Shown: piece after piece, positions 24,141 through 33,190 of the stretch
Layout: each line of letters begins with the position of its first letter
How positions within the stretch are numbered: the first letter of the stretch is position 1
Source of the DNA: CAVPDE01 sp963702565
GTDB taxonomy: Bacteria; Desulfobacterota; DSM-4660; Desulfatiglandales; HGW-15
DNA: 64,000 nt
Direction: 5' to 3'
Assembly: GCA_963702565.1 (NCBI GenBank)
Contig: CAVPDE010000013.1
Coordinates: 1-64,000, forward strand
Notes under the pieces: model-generated
The model's database searches: none
Seen by the model: only the letters and a program-made list of their open reading frames with translations
What the model was told of the DNA's origin: nothing
Made by a program: the position numbers and the translations under genes

Positions 24141-25991
24141 CTAGTCCTTCACTGGGACGATAGCGTTTTCAGGGCAGACCTGCGCGCACACCGAACACCC
24201 GATGCACAGGTTTTTGTTGATCCGGACAGCATTGCCTTCCAGGTACATGGCCGGGCACGCCAGCTTGCTGATGCAGTCGCGATGGTTCTTGCACTTCTGC
24301 TGATTGATCGTGAAAGGTTTCGCCTTTCTGGCCTTGCCGATTCCTTTGGCAAAGAGAGGGCAGAACTCCTTGGAGACAACCACAGACATGCCGTCATACT
24401 CCAGAGACGCCTTGAGCGACTCCATGGTCTTCTTGATGTTGAAAGGCTTGACCACGTGGAGATCCTTGACGCCGCAACCGCGCACCACATCTTCCACGAT
24501 GACCTGCGGGAGATTGAGACCCATGGGGGCAGTGTCAACGCCCGGATGAATCTGGTGGCCGGTCATGGCCGTGGTGCCGTTGTCCAGAATGACCAGGGTG
24601 AACTTGTGGTTGTTGTGCACCGCGTTGATCAGCCCGGTGATACCGGAATGGAAGAAAGTGGAGTCCCCGATAAAGGCCACCACTTTCTGGTCCGTTGCCG
24701 TGGCAAAACCGCAAGACGTGCTCACGGACGATCCCATGCAGATCACGAAATCGCCCATGGATATGGGCGGCAGAAGCCCCAGCGTGTAGCACCCGATGTC
24801 CGTCGGGGTGACGGCGTCCGCACCGTACACCTCTTTGACGGCGTAGAAGGTCGCCCGGTGAGGGCAACCGGCGCACAAGGTCGGCGGTCTTCCCGGAAGA
24901 GGCGGCAGGTCGGACACGTCCACCACAGCAGGCGCCTTGTGCTCCAAGCCGAACATGGCGGCCACAGCTCCCCGCACGAGTCTCGGATCATATTCCCAGA
25001 GACGGGACAGGCCGCCGACTCCCTTGCCCTTGATCGGCGTGCTGATCCCGTTTTCCTGGGCAATGGCTCTGAACTCATTCTCGTTGATGGGTTCGAGCTC
25101 TTCAACGACCAGGACCTTGTCAACGGACTTCAGCCAATTCGCGATCAGTTTCTTGGGCAAAGGCCAGGAAAAGCCCAGCTTCAGAATGCTCACCTTGTCT
25201 TTAATGCCAAGGTCCATGACAGCATCCATCACATAGTCGAAGCTGACACCGTTGGCCACAATGCCCCATTTCCCGTTTCCGATGATCTGGTTGAAGGGCG
25301 ACTTCTCCGACTTCTCTGAAAGAACGTCATACTTCTGCAGGAGCTCCTTGTGGAGATTCCTGGAGACCGCCGGCACGCACACGTAATGGAAAGGGTTTTT
25401 CTTGAACTGAGTCTTGGTGACCCTTGGCTTCAGACTTCCCAGTTTCACCCCTCCGCGGATGTGCGCCAGCCGGGTCGTTGTTCTCACGATGACCGGAAGG
25501 CCAGTTTCCTCGGACAGCTCAAAGGCGGCCACAGTCCAGTCCTTCATCTCCTGAGTGTTGGTCGGCTCGAACATGGCCAGTCCTGACAGACGCGCATAGA
25601 ACCGGTTGTCCTGCTCGTTCTGGCTCGAGAACAGGGACGGGTCATCCGCGTTGATCACGACCATGGCCCCTTTGACCCCCGTGTAGGCGAGAGTCATCAG
25701 AGGGTCTGCGGCCACATTGAGTCCCACGTGCTTCATCGTGACCATCGTCTTCAGACCGCTCACCGCAGCTCCGGCTCCTACTTCCATGGCGACCTTCTCA
25801 TTGGTGGAGTACTCGAAGTAAAGGTCTGTTTCCTTGCTGATCTCAAAGAACTGTTCGGGAATTTCGGAAGAGGGAGTTCCGGGATAGCAGGTTGCAAAGG
25901 CGACACCCGCTTCCAGGGCCCCGCGTGCGATGGCCTCATTGCCAAGAAGGAGCATCTCCTTTCCAGGAGCATCTTCAAGTAGCTTGTGCAT
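24141..25991 (-). CDS. iorA: Indolepyruvate:ferredoxin oxidoreductase, alpha subunit
   Basis: 616 residues. The N-terminal thiamine-diphosphate pyrimidine-binding domain begins with ATCYPGTPSSEIPE and FEYSTNEKVAMEVGAGAA. A central domain and the pyrophosphate-binding domain follow (GYTLGLLPPISMGD, then FIGDSTFFHSG). A C-terminal dicluster ferredoxin domain (about 560-612) has CKNHRDCISKLAC and CIGCSVCAQVCP. This is the catalytic and electron-transfer subunit, cytoplasmic and oxygen-sensitive in known members. It sits 56 bases downstream of the acyl-CoA synthetase gene, which could interconvert the aryl-acetyl-CoA product with the free acid. Confidence 0.95.
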   Translation of the reverse strand: MHKLLEDAPGKEMLLLGNEAIARGALEAGVAFATCYPGTPSSEIPEQFFEISKETDLYFEYSTNEKVAMEVGAGAAVSGLKTMVTMKHVGLNVAADPLMTLAYTGVKGAMVVINADDPSLFSSQNEQDNRFYARLSGLAMFEPTNTQEMKDWTVAAFELSEETGLPVIVRTTTRLAHIRGGVKLGSLKPRVTKTQFKKNPFHYVCVPAVSRNLHKELLQKYDVLSEKSEKSPFNQIIGNGKWGIVANGVSFDYVMDAVMDLGIKDKVSILKLGFSWPLPKKLIANWLKSVDKVLVVEELEPINENEFRAIAQENGISTPIKGKGVGGLSRLWEYDPRLVRGAVAAMFGLEHKAPAVVDVSDLPPLPGRPPTLCAGCPHRATFYAVKEVYGADAVTPTDIGCYTLGLLPPISMGDFVICMGSSVSTSCGFATATDQKVVAFIGDSTFFHSGITGLINAVHNNHKFTLVILDNGTTAMTGHQIHPGVDTAPMGLNLPQVIVEDVVRGCGVKDLHVVKPFNIKKTMESLKASLEYDGMSVVVSKEFCPLFAKGIGKARKAKPFTINQQKCKNHRDCISKLACPAMYLEGNAVRINKNLCIGCSVCAQVCPENAIVPVKD

Positions 25992-26047
25992 CTTATCCCC
26001 CTATCGGTTTAAAGGTTAATGGAACTTCTTGACCCACTCGACGCATG

Positions 26048-27619
26048 TTACAGTTTAAAGCTTTCCGCAAATCCTGCGTATTTCTTTCTCAGCTTGGGTT
26101 TCTCGATCTTCCCCGTGGGGTTCCTGGGCACATCGTCGAAGATGATCTTCTTCGGCCTCTTGTACCTCGGCAAGGCTTCACAGTACTTCTCCACATCCTT
26201 TTCCGTCATCTGCTTGCCCGGTTTGAGCTTGATGATGGCTGTCACCGCTTCGCCGAGCCGCTCGTCAGGGACCCCGATCACCGCCGCATCCTGGATGTTG
26301 GCGTTCTCGATCAGGAAATCTTCGATTTCCACGGGAAAGATGTTCTCCCCGCCTGTGATGATGATGTCCTTTTTCCTGTCCACCAGCCAGATGAACCCGT
26401 CCTCATCCACCCGGGCCATGTCGCCGGTCATGAGCCATCCGTCCACCAGGGTCTTCTTGGTCGCTTCCGGATTCTTGTAGTACTCGCTCATCACCCCAGG
26501 GCCACGGACCGCGAGTTCCCCGGGCTCTCCTTTTTTCACATCCCGCAACTGGTCGTCCAGGATGCGGTAGTCCCAGTCAAAGCCGGGCTTGCCGATGGAG
26601 CCCACTTTGTGGCTGTTTTCGATTCCGAGGTGAACGCATCCCGGGCCGGTCGATTCGCTGAGCCCGTAGTTCGTGTCATACTCCTGTTTCGGAAAAACCT
26701 TTTTCCAGTTCCTGATCAGGGCCGGCGGCACGGGCTGGGCGCCGATGTGCATCAACCGCCACTGGTCGAGCTTGTAGTCCTTCAGCTTGATCTGGCCGTT
26801 TTCGATGGCGACCAGCATGTCCTGTGCCCAGGGAACGAGCAGGAACATAATGGTTCCCTGCTCTTCGGAAATGGCCTGGAGAATCCATTCGGGTTTTACA
26901 CCCTTCAGAAGAACCCCTTTGGCGCCCACGATGAAGTTCCCGAACCAGTGCATCTTGGCGCCCGTGTGGTAGAGAGGGGGGATGCAGATGAAATTGTCCT
27001 TGTGGGTCTGGTTGTGATGCCGGTTCTCCACGATGCAAGCGTGCTCGAGGTTCCTGTGGGTGAGAAGAATGGGCTTGGGCTGTCCTGTCGTGCCTGAAGT
27101 GAAGTAGAGGGCCGCTTCGTCCAGGAGACTGATCGGGATTTTGGGTTCCGTCGTTGAAGCCCCCTTCAGAAAATCGTCCCAGTGCTGGGCATAGGGTGGA
27201 GTCATCTCCTTGGGGCCGCAGAACACGAAATCCTTCATGCCCTTGAGGTCCTTCTTGATTTTGTCGACCCGTTCGAGGAAATCCTCGCCGAAGAGGATGG
27301 CCCGGGCTTCTGCGATGTCCGCACAGTAGCGGATGTCGTCGGCGGTAAAGCGGAAGTTGATAGGAACGGCCCAGGCTCCGGTTTTCAGAATTCCAAAATA
27401 AGCCGGAAGCCACTCCAGGCAGTTCATCATCAGGTGAATGACCTTGTCCCCTTTTTTGACTCCCTTTGCCATCAGGGCATTGGCGACCTTGTTCGCGAGA
27501 TCGTCGAATTGCTTCCAGGTGATCGCCCGTCTGAGATTCTTCGCAGGTTCTCTTTCGACGAGGGCCTCTTCTTCGCCATAGAGCCTGGCATTTCGCGCCA
27601 GAATTTCCGTAATGATCAT
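26048..27619 (-). CDS. AMP-dependent acyl-CoA synthetase
   Basis: 523 residues from the ATG at 27619, preceded by GGGAGGGTG; an earlier in-frame ATG at 27640 lacks such a site. ANL-superfamily signatures are all present: YFTSGTTGQPKP (phosphate loop), YGLSESTGPG (A5), WLMTGDMARVDEDGF and DRKKDIIITGGEN (A7/A8 hinge), and the C-terminal catalytic lysine in NPTGKIEK. It forms an acyl-adenylate and then the CoA thioester. The substrate is not readable; position as first gene of the iorAB operon points to an aryl or branched acid. A consensus promoter lies 46 bases upstream. Confidence 0.92.
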   Translation of the reverse strand: MIITEILARNARLYGEEEALVEREPAKNLRRAITWKQFDDLANKVANALMAKGVKKGDKVIHLMMNCLEWLPAYFGILKTGAWAVPINFRFTADDIRYCADIAEARAILFGEDFLERVDKIKKDLKGMKDFVFCGPKEMTPPYAQHWDDFLKGASTTEPKIPISLLDEAALYFTSGTTGQPKPILLTHRNLEHACIVENRHHNQTHKDNFICIPPLYHTGAKMHWFGNFIVGAKGVLLKGVKPEWILQAISEEQGTIMFLLVPWAQDMLVAIENGQIKLKDYKLDQWRLMHIGAQPVPPALIRNWKKVFPKQEYDTNYGLSESTGPGCVHLGIENSHKVGSIGKPGFDWDYRILDDQLRDVKKGEPGELAVRGPGVMSEYYKNPEATKKTLVDGWLMTGDMARVDEDGFIWLVDRKKDIIITGGENIFPVEIEDFLIENANIQDAAVIGVPDERLGEAVTAIIKLKPGKQMTEKDVEKYCEALPRYKRPKKIIFDDVPRNPTGKIEKPKLRKKYAGFAESFKL

Positions 27620-27641
27620 CGTTTCACCCTCCCCGCGCAAA

Positions 27642-27659
27642 AGCTACATTTTAGCTACA
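27642..27659 (-). promoter_or_regulatory. Direct repeat AGCTACA at the acs-iorAB transcription start
   Basis: AGCTACA (minus strand TGTAGCT) occurs at 27642-27648 and 27653-27659, an 11-base period, directly over the expected start of the promoter at 27665-27693. The phase and position fit an operator, but no regulator gene is adjacent. Confidence 0.3.
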
Positions 27660-27664
27660 ACGTG

Positions 27665-27693
27665 ACCATAGATGATCAGGATTTCCTTGTCAA
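27665..27693 (-). promoter_or_regulatory. Sigma70-type promoter for the acs-iorA-iorB operon
   Basis: On the minus strand TTGACA (27688-27693) is 17 bases from TATGGT (27665-27670). Transcription would begin near 27658, leaving a leader of about 40 bases. The -35 element is perfect and the -10 fair. Confidence 0.55.
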
Positions 27694-27834
27694 GAAAAAA
27701 TCAAAACGCTCCGCTGCGGAGTGCAGATGGAAGCCGGTCGAAATTGTTTATGGATTTCGGCGTGTTGAGCGAAGAAGACCGCCTGAGGCGGGGAGGGCTA
27801 GGTGGAGATCTTTGGGTGCGGCCGCAGGGCCGCA

Positions 27835-28530
27835 TTATGAGGGATAGTCGTTAAGGCGTGCCTTGGCCATGGAGAGAAAAGGCGAGTTCTTGTACTTCTC
27901 AATGAATTCCTTGAGCGTCTCTTTTGCCTTGTCCGGCTGTTTGGAAAGGCCGTAAACCCTGGCGAGATTGAGGGTCGCCTGTTCTTTGAAGGACGGCTCT
28001 GTGCTGGAAAGGATTTTTCGCAGGGCGTCGATGGCCTTTCCGAAATCTCCCTGGCCTTCATAGCTGGCGGCCAGAGCCAGCAATGCCAGGGACTGATAAA
28101 CCGTGTTCTCGGGAACCTCCTTGAGAAAGTCTTGGTAGAGCCGGATGGCTTCATCGTACTTCTTTTCAAGGAACTTGAGGTGGGCGACTTGCGGCGGTGC
28201 AAGGCGGCTCGCCTTGGAAAGGCCGTGATCGGTGATGACCTTTTTGAAAAGCTCCTCCGACTTTTTCAGGGCTTCATCATCTGCCTTGACTTCTTTTATC
28301 TTGATGACTTCATAGTACGCGGCGTCATAGGCTTCCTGGCCTTTTCTGTCGGCGTAATTCAAGTAGTAATTGATTCCGAGGTAGACCAGCGCGGCCCCGG
28401 CAAGGATGTATCCCGCGACCTTGAAAGGTTTGGCATGCTCTTTGACATAAAGAATGGCCCTGCCCGAAACGGTCAGGAACTCGTCAGGGCCTTTCAACAG
28501 TTCTTTGCGGGTCAGTTTTTCTTTAACCAT
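27835..28530 (-). CDS. Inner-membrane TPR protein (YfgM-like)
   Basis: 231 residues. A cytoplasmic basic N-terminus is followed by one transmembrane helix (about 37-57, FKVAGYILAGAALVYLGINYYL). A periplasmic domain follows with about four tetratricopeptide repeats (KKYDEAIRLYQDFL, GDFGKAIDALRKIL, KQPDKAKETLKEF). The topology resembles E. coli YfgM, an ancillary SecYEG-associated chaperone, but could equally be another anchored TPR adaptor. Divergent from dedA. A small G/C hairpin (27817-27834) abuts its stop codon without a convincing T-run. Confidence 0.78.
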   Translation of the reverse strand: MVKEKLTRKELLKGPDEFLTVSGRAILYVKEHAKPFKVAGYILAGAALVYLGINYYLNYADRKGQEAYDAAYYEVIKIKEVKADDEALKKSEELFKKVITDHGLSKASRLAPPQVAHLKFLEKKYDEAIRLYQDFLKEVPENTVYQSLALLALAASYEGQGDFGKAIDALRKILSSTEPSFKEQATLNLARVYGLSKQPDKAKETLKEFIEKYKNSPFLSMAKARLNDYPS

Positions 28531-28605
28531 GGTTCACCCATCACTTGTGCTAGGATTGTTGATTCGTCTAACAGATGCCCGAAGGCCCGTCAATCTCTTT
28601 TTTCT

Positions 28606-28633
28606 TTGAGAATCAAGGGGGATCGAGTATAAC
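28606..28633 (+). promoter_or_regulatory. Probable promoter of dedA
   Basis: TTGAGA (28606-28611), 16-base spacer, TATAAC (28628-28633). The transcript would begin near 28640 and carry a small TCTCG...CGAGA hairpin before the ATG. Confidence 0.4.
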
Positions 28634-28678
28634 TACCCTGCTTTTAGGGATACTCTCGCTCTGAACGAGAATCAAGAG

Positions 28679-29299
28679 ATGTACATCGAAAAGTTTCTGA
28701 ACGAACTGCGATCCTTTCCCGACTTCCTGATCTACTTCTTCCTGGGGCTGAGCGCTTTTGTGGAAAACCTGGTGCCGCCCATTCCCGGTGACACGATCAC
28801 AGCTTTCGGAGCTTTCTTGGTAGGAGCGGGTAGGCTGAGTTTTGCAGGGGTCTATATTTCCACGACGGTCGGGAGCCTGCTCGGTTTCCTTTGCCTCTTT
28901 TGGGTGGGGGGATTGCTGGGAAGGCACTTCTTCATTGAGCGGGATTTCCGGTTCCTCCGGGCAAAAGACATTATTAAGGCCGAGGAATGGTTCAGCCGCT
29001 ACGGGTATCTCCTGATCCTCTTCAATCGATTCATGCCGGGAATCCGCTCTGCCGTTGCGCTGGCTGCAGGCATCTCCCGTTTCAGAACCCTCCCTGTCCT
29101 GTTCCTCTCCCTCCTGAGCTGCGCCGCATGGAATCTGATCTGGATTTTCATGGGCCATACTCTCGGGACTCACTGGGAAACGGTGGAACACAAGATGGGG
29201 GATTTCATGGTGCGGTACAATGTGGCCATGATCATCCTGATCGTGTTGGTCATCCTGTTCTTTGTTTTAAAGAAGAGATTTAGAAGGAAAGCACAATGA
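28679..29299 (+). CDS. DedA family membrane protein
   Basis: 206 residues with four to five predicted transmembrane segments. DedA/SNARE-associated signatures are present: ENLVPPIPGDTI near the start, F-x-R-x-x-PG-x-R as FNRFMPGIRSAVALAAGISR, and a C-terminal hydrophobic segment followed by a basic tail. DedA proteins act in the inner membrane, several as undecaprenyl-phosphate or phospholipid flippases. The acidic and arginine residues in the first and second motifs required for transport appear present. Stand-alone promoter; moaA follows 70 bases later and may be co-transcribed. Confidence 0.88.
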   Translation: MYIEKFLNELRSFPDFLIYFFLGLSAFVENLVPPIPGDTITAFGAFLVGAGRLSFAGVYISTTVGSLLGFLCLFWVGGLLGRHFFIERDFRFLRAKDIIKAEEWFSRYGYLLILFNRFMPGIRSAVALAAGISRFRTLPVLFLSLLSCAAWNLIWIFMGHTLGTHWETVEHKMGDFMVRYNVAMIILIVLVILFFVLKKRFRRKAQ

Positions 29300-29369
29300 A
29301 GCGAACCCCATCGGGATGGGGGATTTGATTTTGATCCTTGCGGATATATATTGTGGTACATGTGACCTT

Positions 29370-30365
29370 ATGAATACTGAACTCTCTCCCCAAAAGGGAA
29401 ACAGAACGATTAATTACCTCCGCCTCTCCGTAACGGATCGATGCAATCTAAGGTGCATCTACTGCATGCCGGAAGAAGGGGTGGACTTTGTCCCGCACAA
29501 CCAGGTCCTCTCCTACGAAGAGATGCTCCGCCTTGTCGCACTCTCCGTCAAGGCCGGGATTCGCAAGGTAAGGCTGACCGGAGGGGAGCCTCTGGTCCGC
29601 AAGGGCTTCATTCCTTTCCTGGAAAAGCTCTCCGAGATCGAGAACCTGAATGAAATCTCCTTGACGACCAACGGGGTTCTCCTCAACGAATTTGCTTTAG
29701 ACATCAAGCGATGCGGCATCTGCCGCATCAATGTGAGCTTGGATTCTCTCGATCCTCAGAAGTTCGCGCGCATCACGGGACGCGACTTTCTTCACCGCGT
29801 GCTGGAGGGCATCAAGGAGGCGGAACGTCTCGGGTTTAATCCCATCAAGATCAACGTCGTGGCCATGCGGGGAATCAATGATGACGAGATTCTCGATTTC
29901 GGTCGCCTGACGCTCACGAAGCCTTACCACATCCGCTTCATTGAATTCATGCCCGTCGGCAAGAACAACAGCTGGACGAGTGACCGCTTTTTGCCCGCCG
30001 ATGAAATTTTGGCGGCCCTTAGGACCCTGGGCGAGTTGAAGCCCCTGGAGCACAATTCCCTGGACGGCCCGGCCCAGAGGTACAAGCTCAAAGGAGCAAA
30101 AGGAGAGATCGGTTTGATCGGAGCGATCAGCCATCACTTCTGCGCTCAGTGTAACCGATTGCGTCTCACCGCCGAAGGCCACCTGAGAGGGTGCCTCTTC
30201 TCGGACCAGGAGATCGACATCAAGACCCCTCTGCGCGAAGGACGAGGCGAGGAGGATCTTCTCGGTCTGGTCAGGCTCGCCATCGACAGGAAACCCCAAG
30301 ACCACGGGCTCCTTCAAAAGGACCCCAAGAAGTGTGTTAGGCATATGTCGAGCATTGGGGGGTGA
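29370..30365 (+). CDS. moaA: GTP 3',8-cyclase MoaA
   Basis: 331 residues from the ATG at 29370, which gives the usual MoaA N-terminus (MN...NYLRLSVTDRCNLRCIYCMP); the in-frame ATG 18 codons earlier adds an atypical Cys-containing extension. Radical-SAM motif CxxxCxxC (CNLRCIYC), SAM-binding TGGEPL, and the C-terminal second-cluster cysteines in FCAQCNRLRLTAEGHLRGCLF are all present. It converts GTP to 3',8-cH2GTP, the first step of molybdopterin synthesis. No other moa genes are nearby. Its stop is 7 bases before a 177-base inverted-repeat element. Confidence 0.93.
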   Translation: MNTELSPQKGNRTINYLRLSVTDRCNLRCIYCMPEEGVDFVPHNQVLSYEEMLRLVALSVKAGIRKVRLTGGEPLVRKGFIPFLEKLSEIENLNEISLTTNGVLLNEFALDIKRCGICRINVSLDSLDPQKFARITGRDFLHRVLEGIKEAERLGFNPIKINVVAMRGINDDEILDFGRLTLTKPYHIRFIEFMPVGKNNSWTSDRFLPADEILAALRTLGELKPLEHNSLDGPAQRYKLKGAKGEIGLIGAISHHFCAQCNRLRLTAEGHLRGCLFSDQEIDIKTPLREGRGEEDLLGLVRLAIDRKPQDHGLLQKDPKKCVRHMSSIGG

Positions 30366-30371
30366 GTCGAG

Positions 30372-30548
30372 GCAGGTTTGCTGAAAAACGCCCATCTACG
30401 GCGTTGCCCTCATCCCTCGTCGTTGCGATGTACTGGACTGTACGTCTCACTCCTCGGAATTAATCCGCGCTTCGCTTGGAGTCCCCACCCTTCGGGCGGG
30501 TCCCCAGAACCGGGCGCCTTGTATCTGAGCGTTTTTGAGCAACCTGCT
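30372..30548 (-). repeat. Terminal-inverted-repeat element, copy A
   Basis: Begins GCAGGTTTGCTGAAAAACG and ends GTTTTTGAGCAACCTGCT, so the ends are imperfect inverted repeats. The inner sequence (TACGGCGTTGCCCTCATCCC, then TGTACTGGACTGTACG) recurs in copies B (44263-44391) and C (55184-55368) in the opposite orientation. It carries an extra G/C hairpin insert near 30480-30505. It lacks an ORF, so it is MITE-like and non-autonomous. Confidence 0.8.
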
Positions 30549-30586
30549 GGAATTGGAAGGTCAGCTTTCAGTCGGTTCGCAGTTCC

Positions 30587-31393
30587 TCAATTCGACTGGG
30601 GCTTGTCTACGTAGACTGTCTCAAATCCCGGGGGGATCTCCATCCTGAAGAGCTCGTCAGGAATCGGTTTGTTGAAGACCATCTTTCCGTTTTTCAGGGT
30701 GAGGTTCCTGGTGCCCTCCAGCTGTTTGACCCTCACTTCCTTGGCATAGAGGATGCCGCCCTCCCGCTGAAAATCGGCATAACTAATCCCGACCTTCCTT
30801 TCAGGATAAGAGAGCTGTCTCGGCAGGCCGCTTTCAGGATCGAATTCCAGAATCTCCAGTTCATCTCCAATTCCGTTCAGAGCGCTTAGCTGATCGGCTT
30901 TCCTCGATTCCACCCGGCCATCGAGTTGCAGTTTTGGAAATCCTCGAAGCACCTCCCAGATCAGGTCGGCGTCGAGATCGGCGGGAAAGAACTTCGAAAG
31001 AGCCCCAGGGGTCAGGTCGCCCCTATAGAGTTTTCTCTCCCCGTAGGAGAGGGCTTTGAAGGTCTTGCCCACAACCAGAAGGTGCAAAATCGGCTGACCC
31101 CAGGCATGCGTGATCTCCATCCTCAATCTCAAAGGAGTCCTGGTCCCTGCCGTGAGCGTGTCCGCCTCCTGATCCCAGTACCAGTCCTTAACCACCATTT
31201 GTCCGGTGGTGAAGAAGGTGGCTGCCGCCTCTTCCTGCGTTTTCAAGAGGGATAAGACCCTCCCCAACTCCTGATCACTCAGAGGTCTCTTGAACAGCGC
31301 CGGAGCACACCCGGACAGGGTGATGAGTCCCATCAGGGCGAGGACGAACAGCGTCCTCCGGTTGCGGGGACAGGAGTTCTCTTTGATGGTCAT
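30587..31393 (-). CDS. Lipoprotein of the DUF4292 / LolA-LolB-like type
   Basis: 268 residues. The signal sequence ends in the lipobox LSGC (Cys29). The remainder is predominantly beta, with alternating hydrophobic strands and motifs such as LRMEITHAWGQPILHLLVVG, GLPRQLSYPERKVGISYADF and PDELFRMEIPPGFE, consistent with the half-barrel LolA/LolB fold assigned to DUF4292-type lipoproteins. Likely an outer-membrane-attached periplasmic lipid/lipoprotein-handling factor. It overlaps the upstream TPR lipoprotein by 4 bases (ATGA), so the two are co-translated. Family placement is from fold pattern, not a search. Confidence 0.7.
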   Translation of the reverse strand: MTIKENSCPRNRRTLFVLALMGLITLSGCAPALFKRPLSDQELGRVLSLLKTQEEAAATFFTTGQMVVKDWYWDQEADTLTAGTRTPLRLRMEITHAWGQPILHLLVVGKTFKALSYGERKLYRGDLTPGALSKFFPADLDADLIWEVLRGFPKLQLDGRVESRKADQLSALNGIGDELEILEFDPESGLPRQLSYPERKVGISYADFQREGGILYAKEVRVKQLEGTRNLTLKNGKMVFNKPIPDELFRMEIPPGFETVYVDKPQSN

Positions 31394-33156
31394 AGGGCTT
31401 TGGTGGACCGTTTGCTCTCAGGGTGGTTTTGTTTGAGAAGCTTTTTCAGTTGCAGGATCTTCTCTTTCACTTTGTCCGCTTCAGGGTGTTTCAGGGTAAG
31501 AGCCTTTTCATATTTTTCCAACGACTTCTCGTACATCTTCTTCTTGTAATAGACGTCGCCCAGGTGTTCGACGATGGTGGGATCGTTGGGAACCAGTTTG
31601 GCCGCTTCGAGCAGGTATTTCAGGGCTTCATCGTAAAGCCCTTTCTGGTAGTATACCCAGCCCAGGCTGTCGATAATGTAACCGCTGTCCGGTTTGATTT
31701 TGAGAGCCCTCTGGATCAGGTCCATCGCCTCGTCGAGCCGGATGCTCTGCTCCGCGTACGTGTATCCGATGTAGTTCAAGGCATCCGCGTGCTCCGGCTG
31801 GATCTCGAGGATTCGCCTCATCTGCTCGATGCCTTTTTCCTTGTCTCCCTTCTTGTCGAGCACCACGCCCATCCGGAACATCAGTTCTACATTCTTTCCG
31901 TCCACCTTCAGCCCCATCTCAAGGGCTTCGATCGCCTTCTCGTAATCCTTCCTGTTCTCGTGGATCGAGGAGAGCATCAAGTAGAGCTCGACCTTTTCTT
32001 TTTCAATTTGAATGGCCTTCTCGAGAATTCCGATCGCCTCCTCGGATCGCCCCTGGCTTTCCAGAATGTAGGCGATGTGGATTCTAGCATTTGCGTAGTA
32101 TTCGGAACCGGACTTGATCTTCTGGAAGTGCTCCAGGGCCTTTTCGGGTTCCCCCTTTTCTTCGTAGGCCGAGGCGAGATAGTACCTGGACTTGTCGTCG
32201 TCAGGCCAGGCGTTCACAATAAGGTTCAGTTCCGATATGGACTCATCCAACTTCCCGTGGCGGAGGTAGATCAACCCCAGAGTCTGCCGGCCCGGATCCC
32301 CCGGGCTCGTCTGTCTCCTGATCTCCTCCAGCTGGCTTTCCGCTTTTTGGTTTTCGCCGAGCTTGTAGTACATGTTGATGAGCCGCTCCCGGACGGTCAC
32401 GTTAGCCGGATAAAAACTGAGAAGCCTTTCGTAGATCTCTGCAGCCGCGGCGTAGTTCTTCTTCACCTGATACAAAGCCCCGAGGTCGAAAAGCGCAGGC
32501 TCCATGCTCTCGTTCAGTTTCAGCGCCTCCAGGTAGGCTTTTTCCGCCTCCCCATGATTCCCCATTTCCAGGTATACCCGCCCCCGGTAGTAGTGCACAA
32601 TCACGAGAGTCGGATCCTGCTGAAGGAGGAAATCAAGCTCCTGGAGAGCGGCCTGGTATTGCCCCTTTCTGATGAGAAGGGTGGTCAGAACGAGACGGGC
32701 TCTCTTCTGCCGAGGCTCCAGTTCCAGAATTTTCCTGTACTCTTGGATGGCGGCCTCATCGTCTCTGGTCTGGGAGTAAAGCTCCGCCAGGAGGGCCCGG
32801 TTCTCTATGCTGCCCGGATCCAGAGCGACGCTTTTCAACGCATACTCCACGGCCCCCTGTTCCTTTTTCAGAACCCGGAGCACCACGGCCATTTTCGCAT
32901 GGAGATAGGCCGAGTCCGGATCCTGCTCGATCGCCATCAGCAGAAACCGCCGCGCCTCTTCGTACTGCCCGTCGATTTCAGCGAGGGAGGCGGAAATGAA
33001 ATAACCGTAGGCCAGCTCCAGCCGGTCTTCCTGCCCTTGGTCCTGGATCGCCGCGACCTCCCTCAGCGGTTCGGGTTGAGTTCTGGGCTCCAGGCCTGAG
33101 CAGGAGACAAGCGAAAGGAGGGCAAAAAAATAAAGGAACCCGTATCGGTGTGTCAT
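31390..33156 (-). CDS. TPR-repeat lipoprotein
   Basis: 588 residues. The signal peptide ends at lipobox LVSC (Cys19). From about 45 to 560 the protein is a nearly continuous array of 34-residue tetratricopeptide repeats, about 14 by eye (GQYEEARRFLLMAIEQDP, GNHGEAEKAYLEALKLNE, GLYDEALKYLLEAAKLVP). The array is the kind used as a protein-assembly scaffold in envelope biogenesis. Downstream partner is the DUF4292-like lipoprotein (4-base overlap). Upstream, rpoH is 34 bases away, so both may be read with the rpoH transcript. Confidence 0.88.
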   Translation of the reverse strand: MTHRYGFLYFFALLSLVSCSGLEPRTQPEPLREVAAIQDQGQEDRLELAYGYFISASLAEIDGQYEEARRFLLMAIEQDPDSAYLHAKMAVVLRVLKKEQGAVEYALKSVALDPGSIENRALLAELYSQTRDDEAAIQEYRKILELEPRQKRARLVLTTLLIRKGQYQAALQELDFLLQQDPTLVIVHYYRGRVYLEMGNHGEAEKAYLEALKLNESMEPALFDLGALYQVKKNYAAAAEIYERLLSFYPANVTVRERLINMYYKLGENQKAESQLEEIRRQTSPGDPGRQTLGLIYLRHGKLDESISELNLIVNAWPDDDKSRYYLASAYEEKGEPEKALEHFQKIKSGSEYYANARIHIAYILESQGRSEEAIGILEKAIQIEKEKVELYLMLSSIHENRKDYEKAIEALEMGLKVDGKNVELMFRMGVVLDKKGDKEKGIEQMRRILEIQPEHADALNYIGYTYAEQSIRLDEAMDLIQRALKIKPDSGYIIDSLGWVYYQKGLYDEALKYLLEAAKLVPNDPTIVEHLGDVYYKKKMYEKSLEKYEKALTLKHPEADKVKEKILQLKKLLKQNHPESKRSTKAL

Positions 33157-33190
33157 TGAATCCTTCTATGCGGGGATCGAGGGCCCCCTA

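Noticed and set aside
24126..25319. Long plus-strand ORF opposite iorA (397 codons), and similar ones at 31423-33099, 39617-40822, 40838-42145, 58437-59879 and 61026-62738
   Set aside because: They lie wholly antisense to strongly supported genes (iorA, TPR lipoprotein, mfd, ArsA-type ATPase, aspS), show no domain and have the composition expected of G/C-rich antisense frames.
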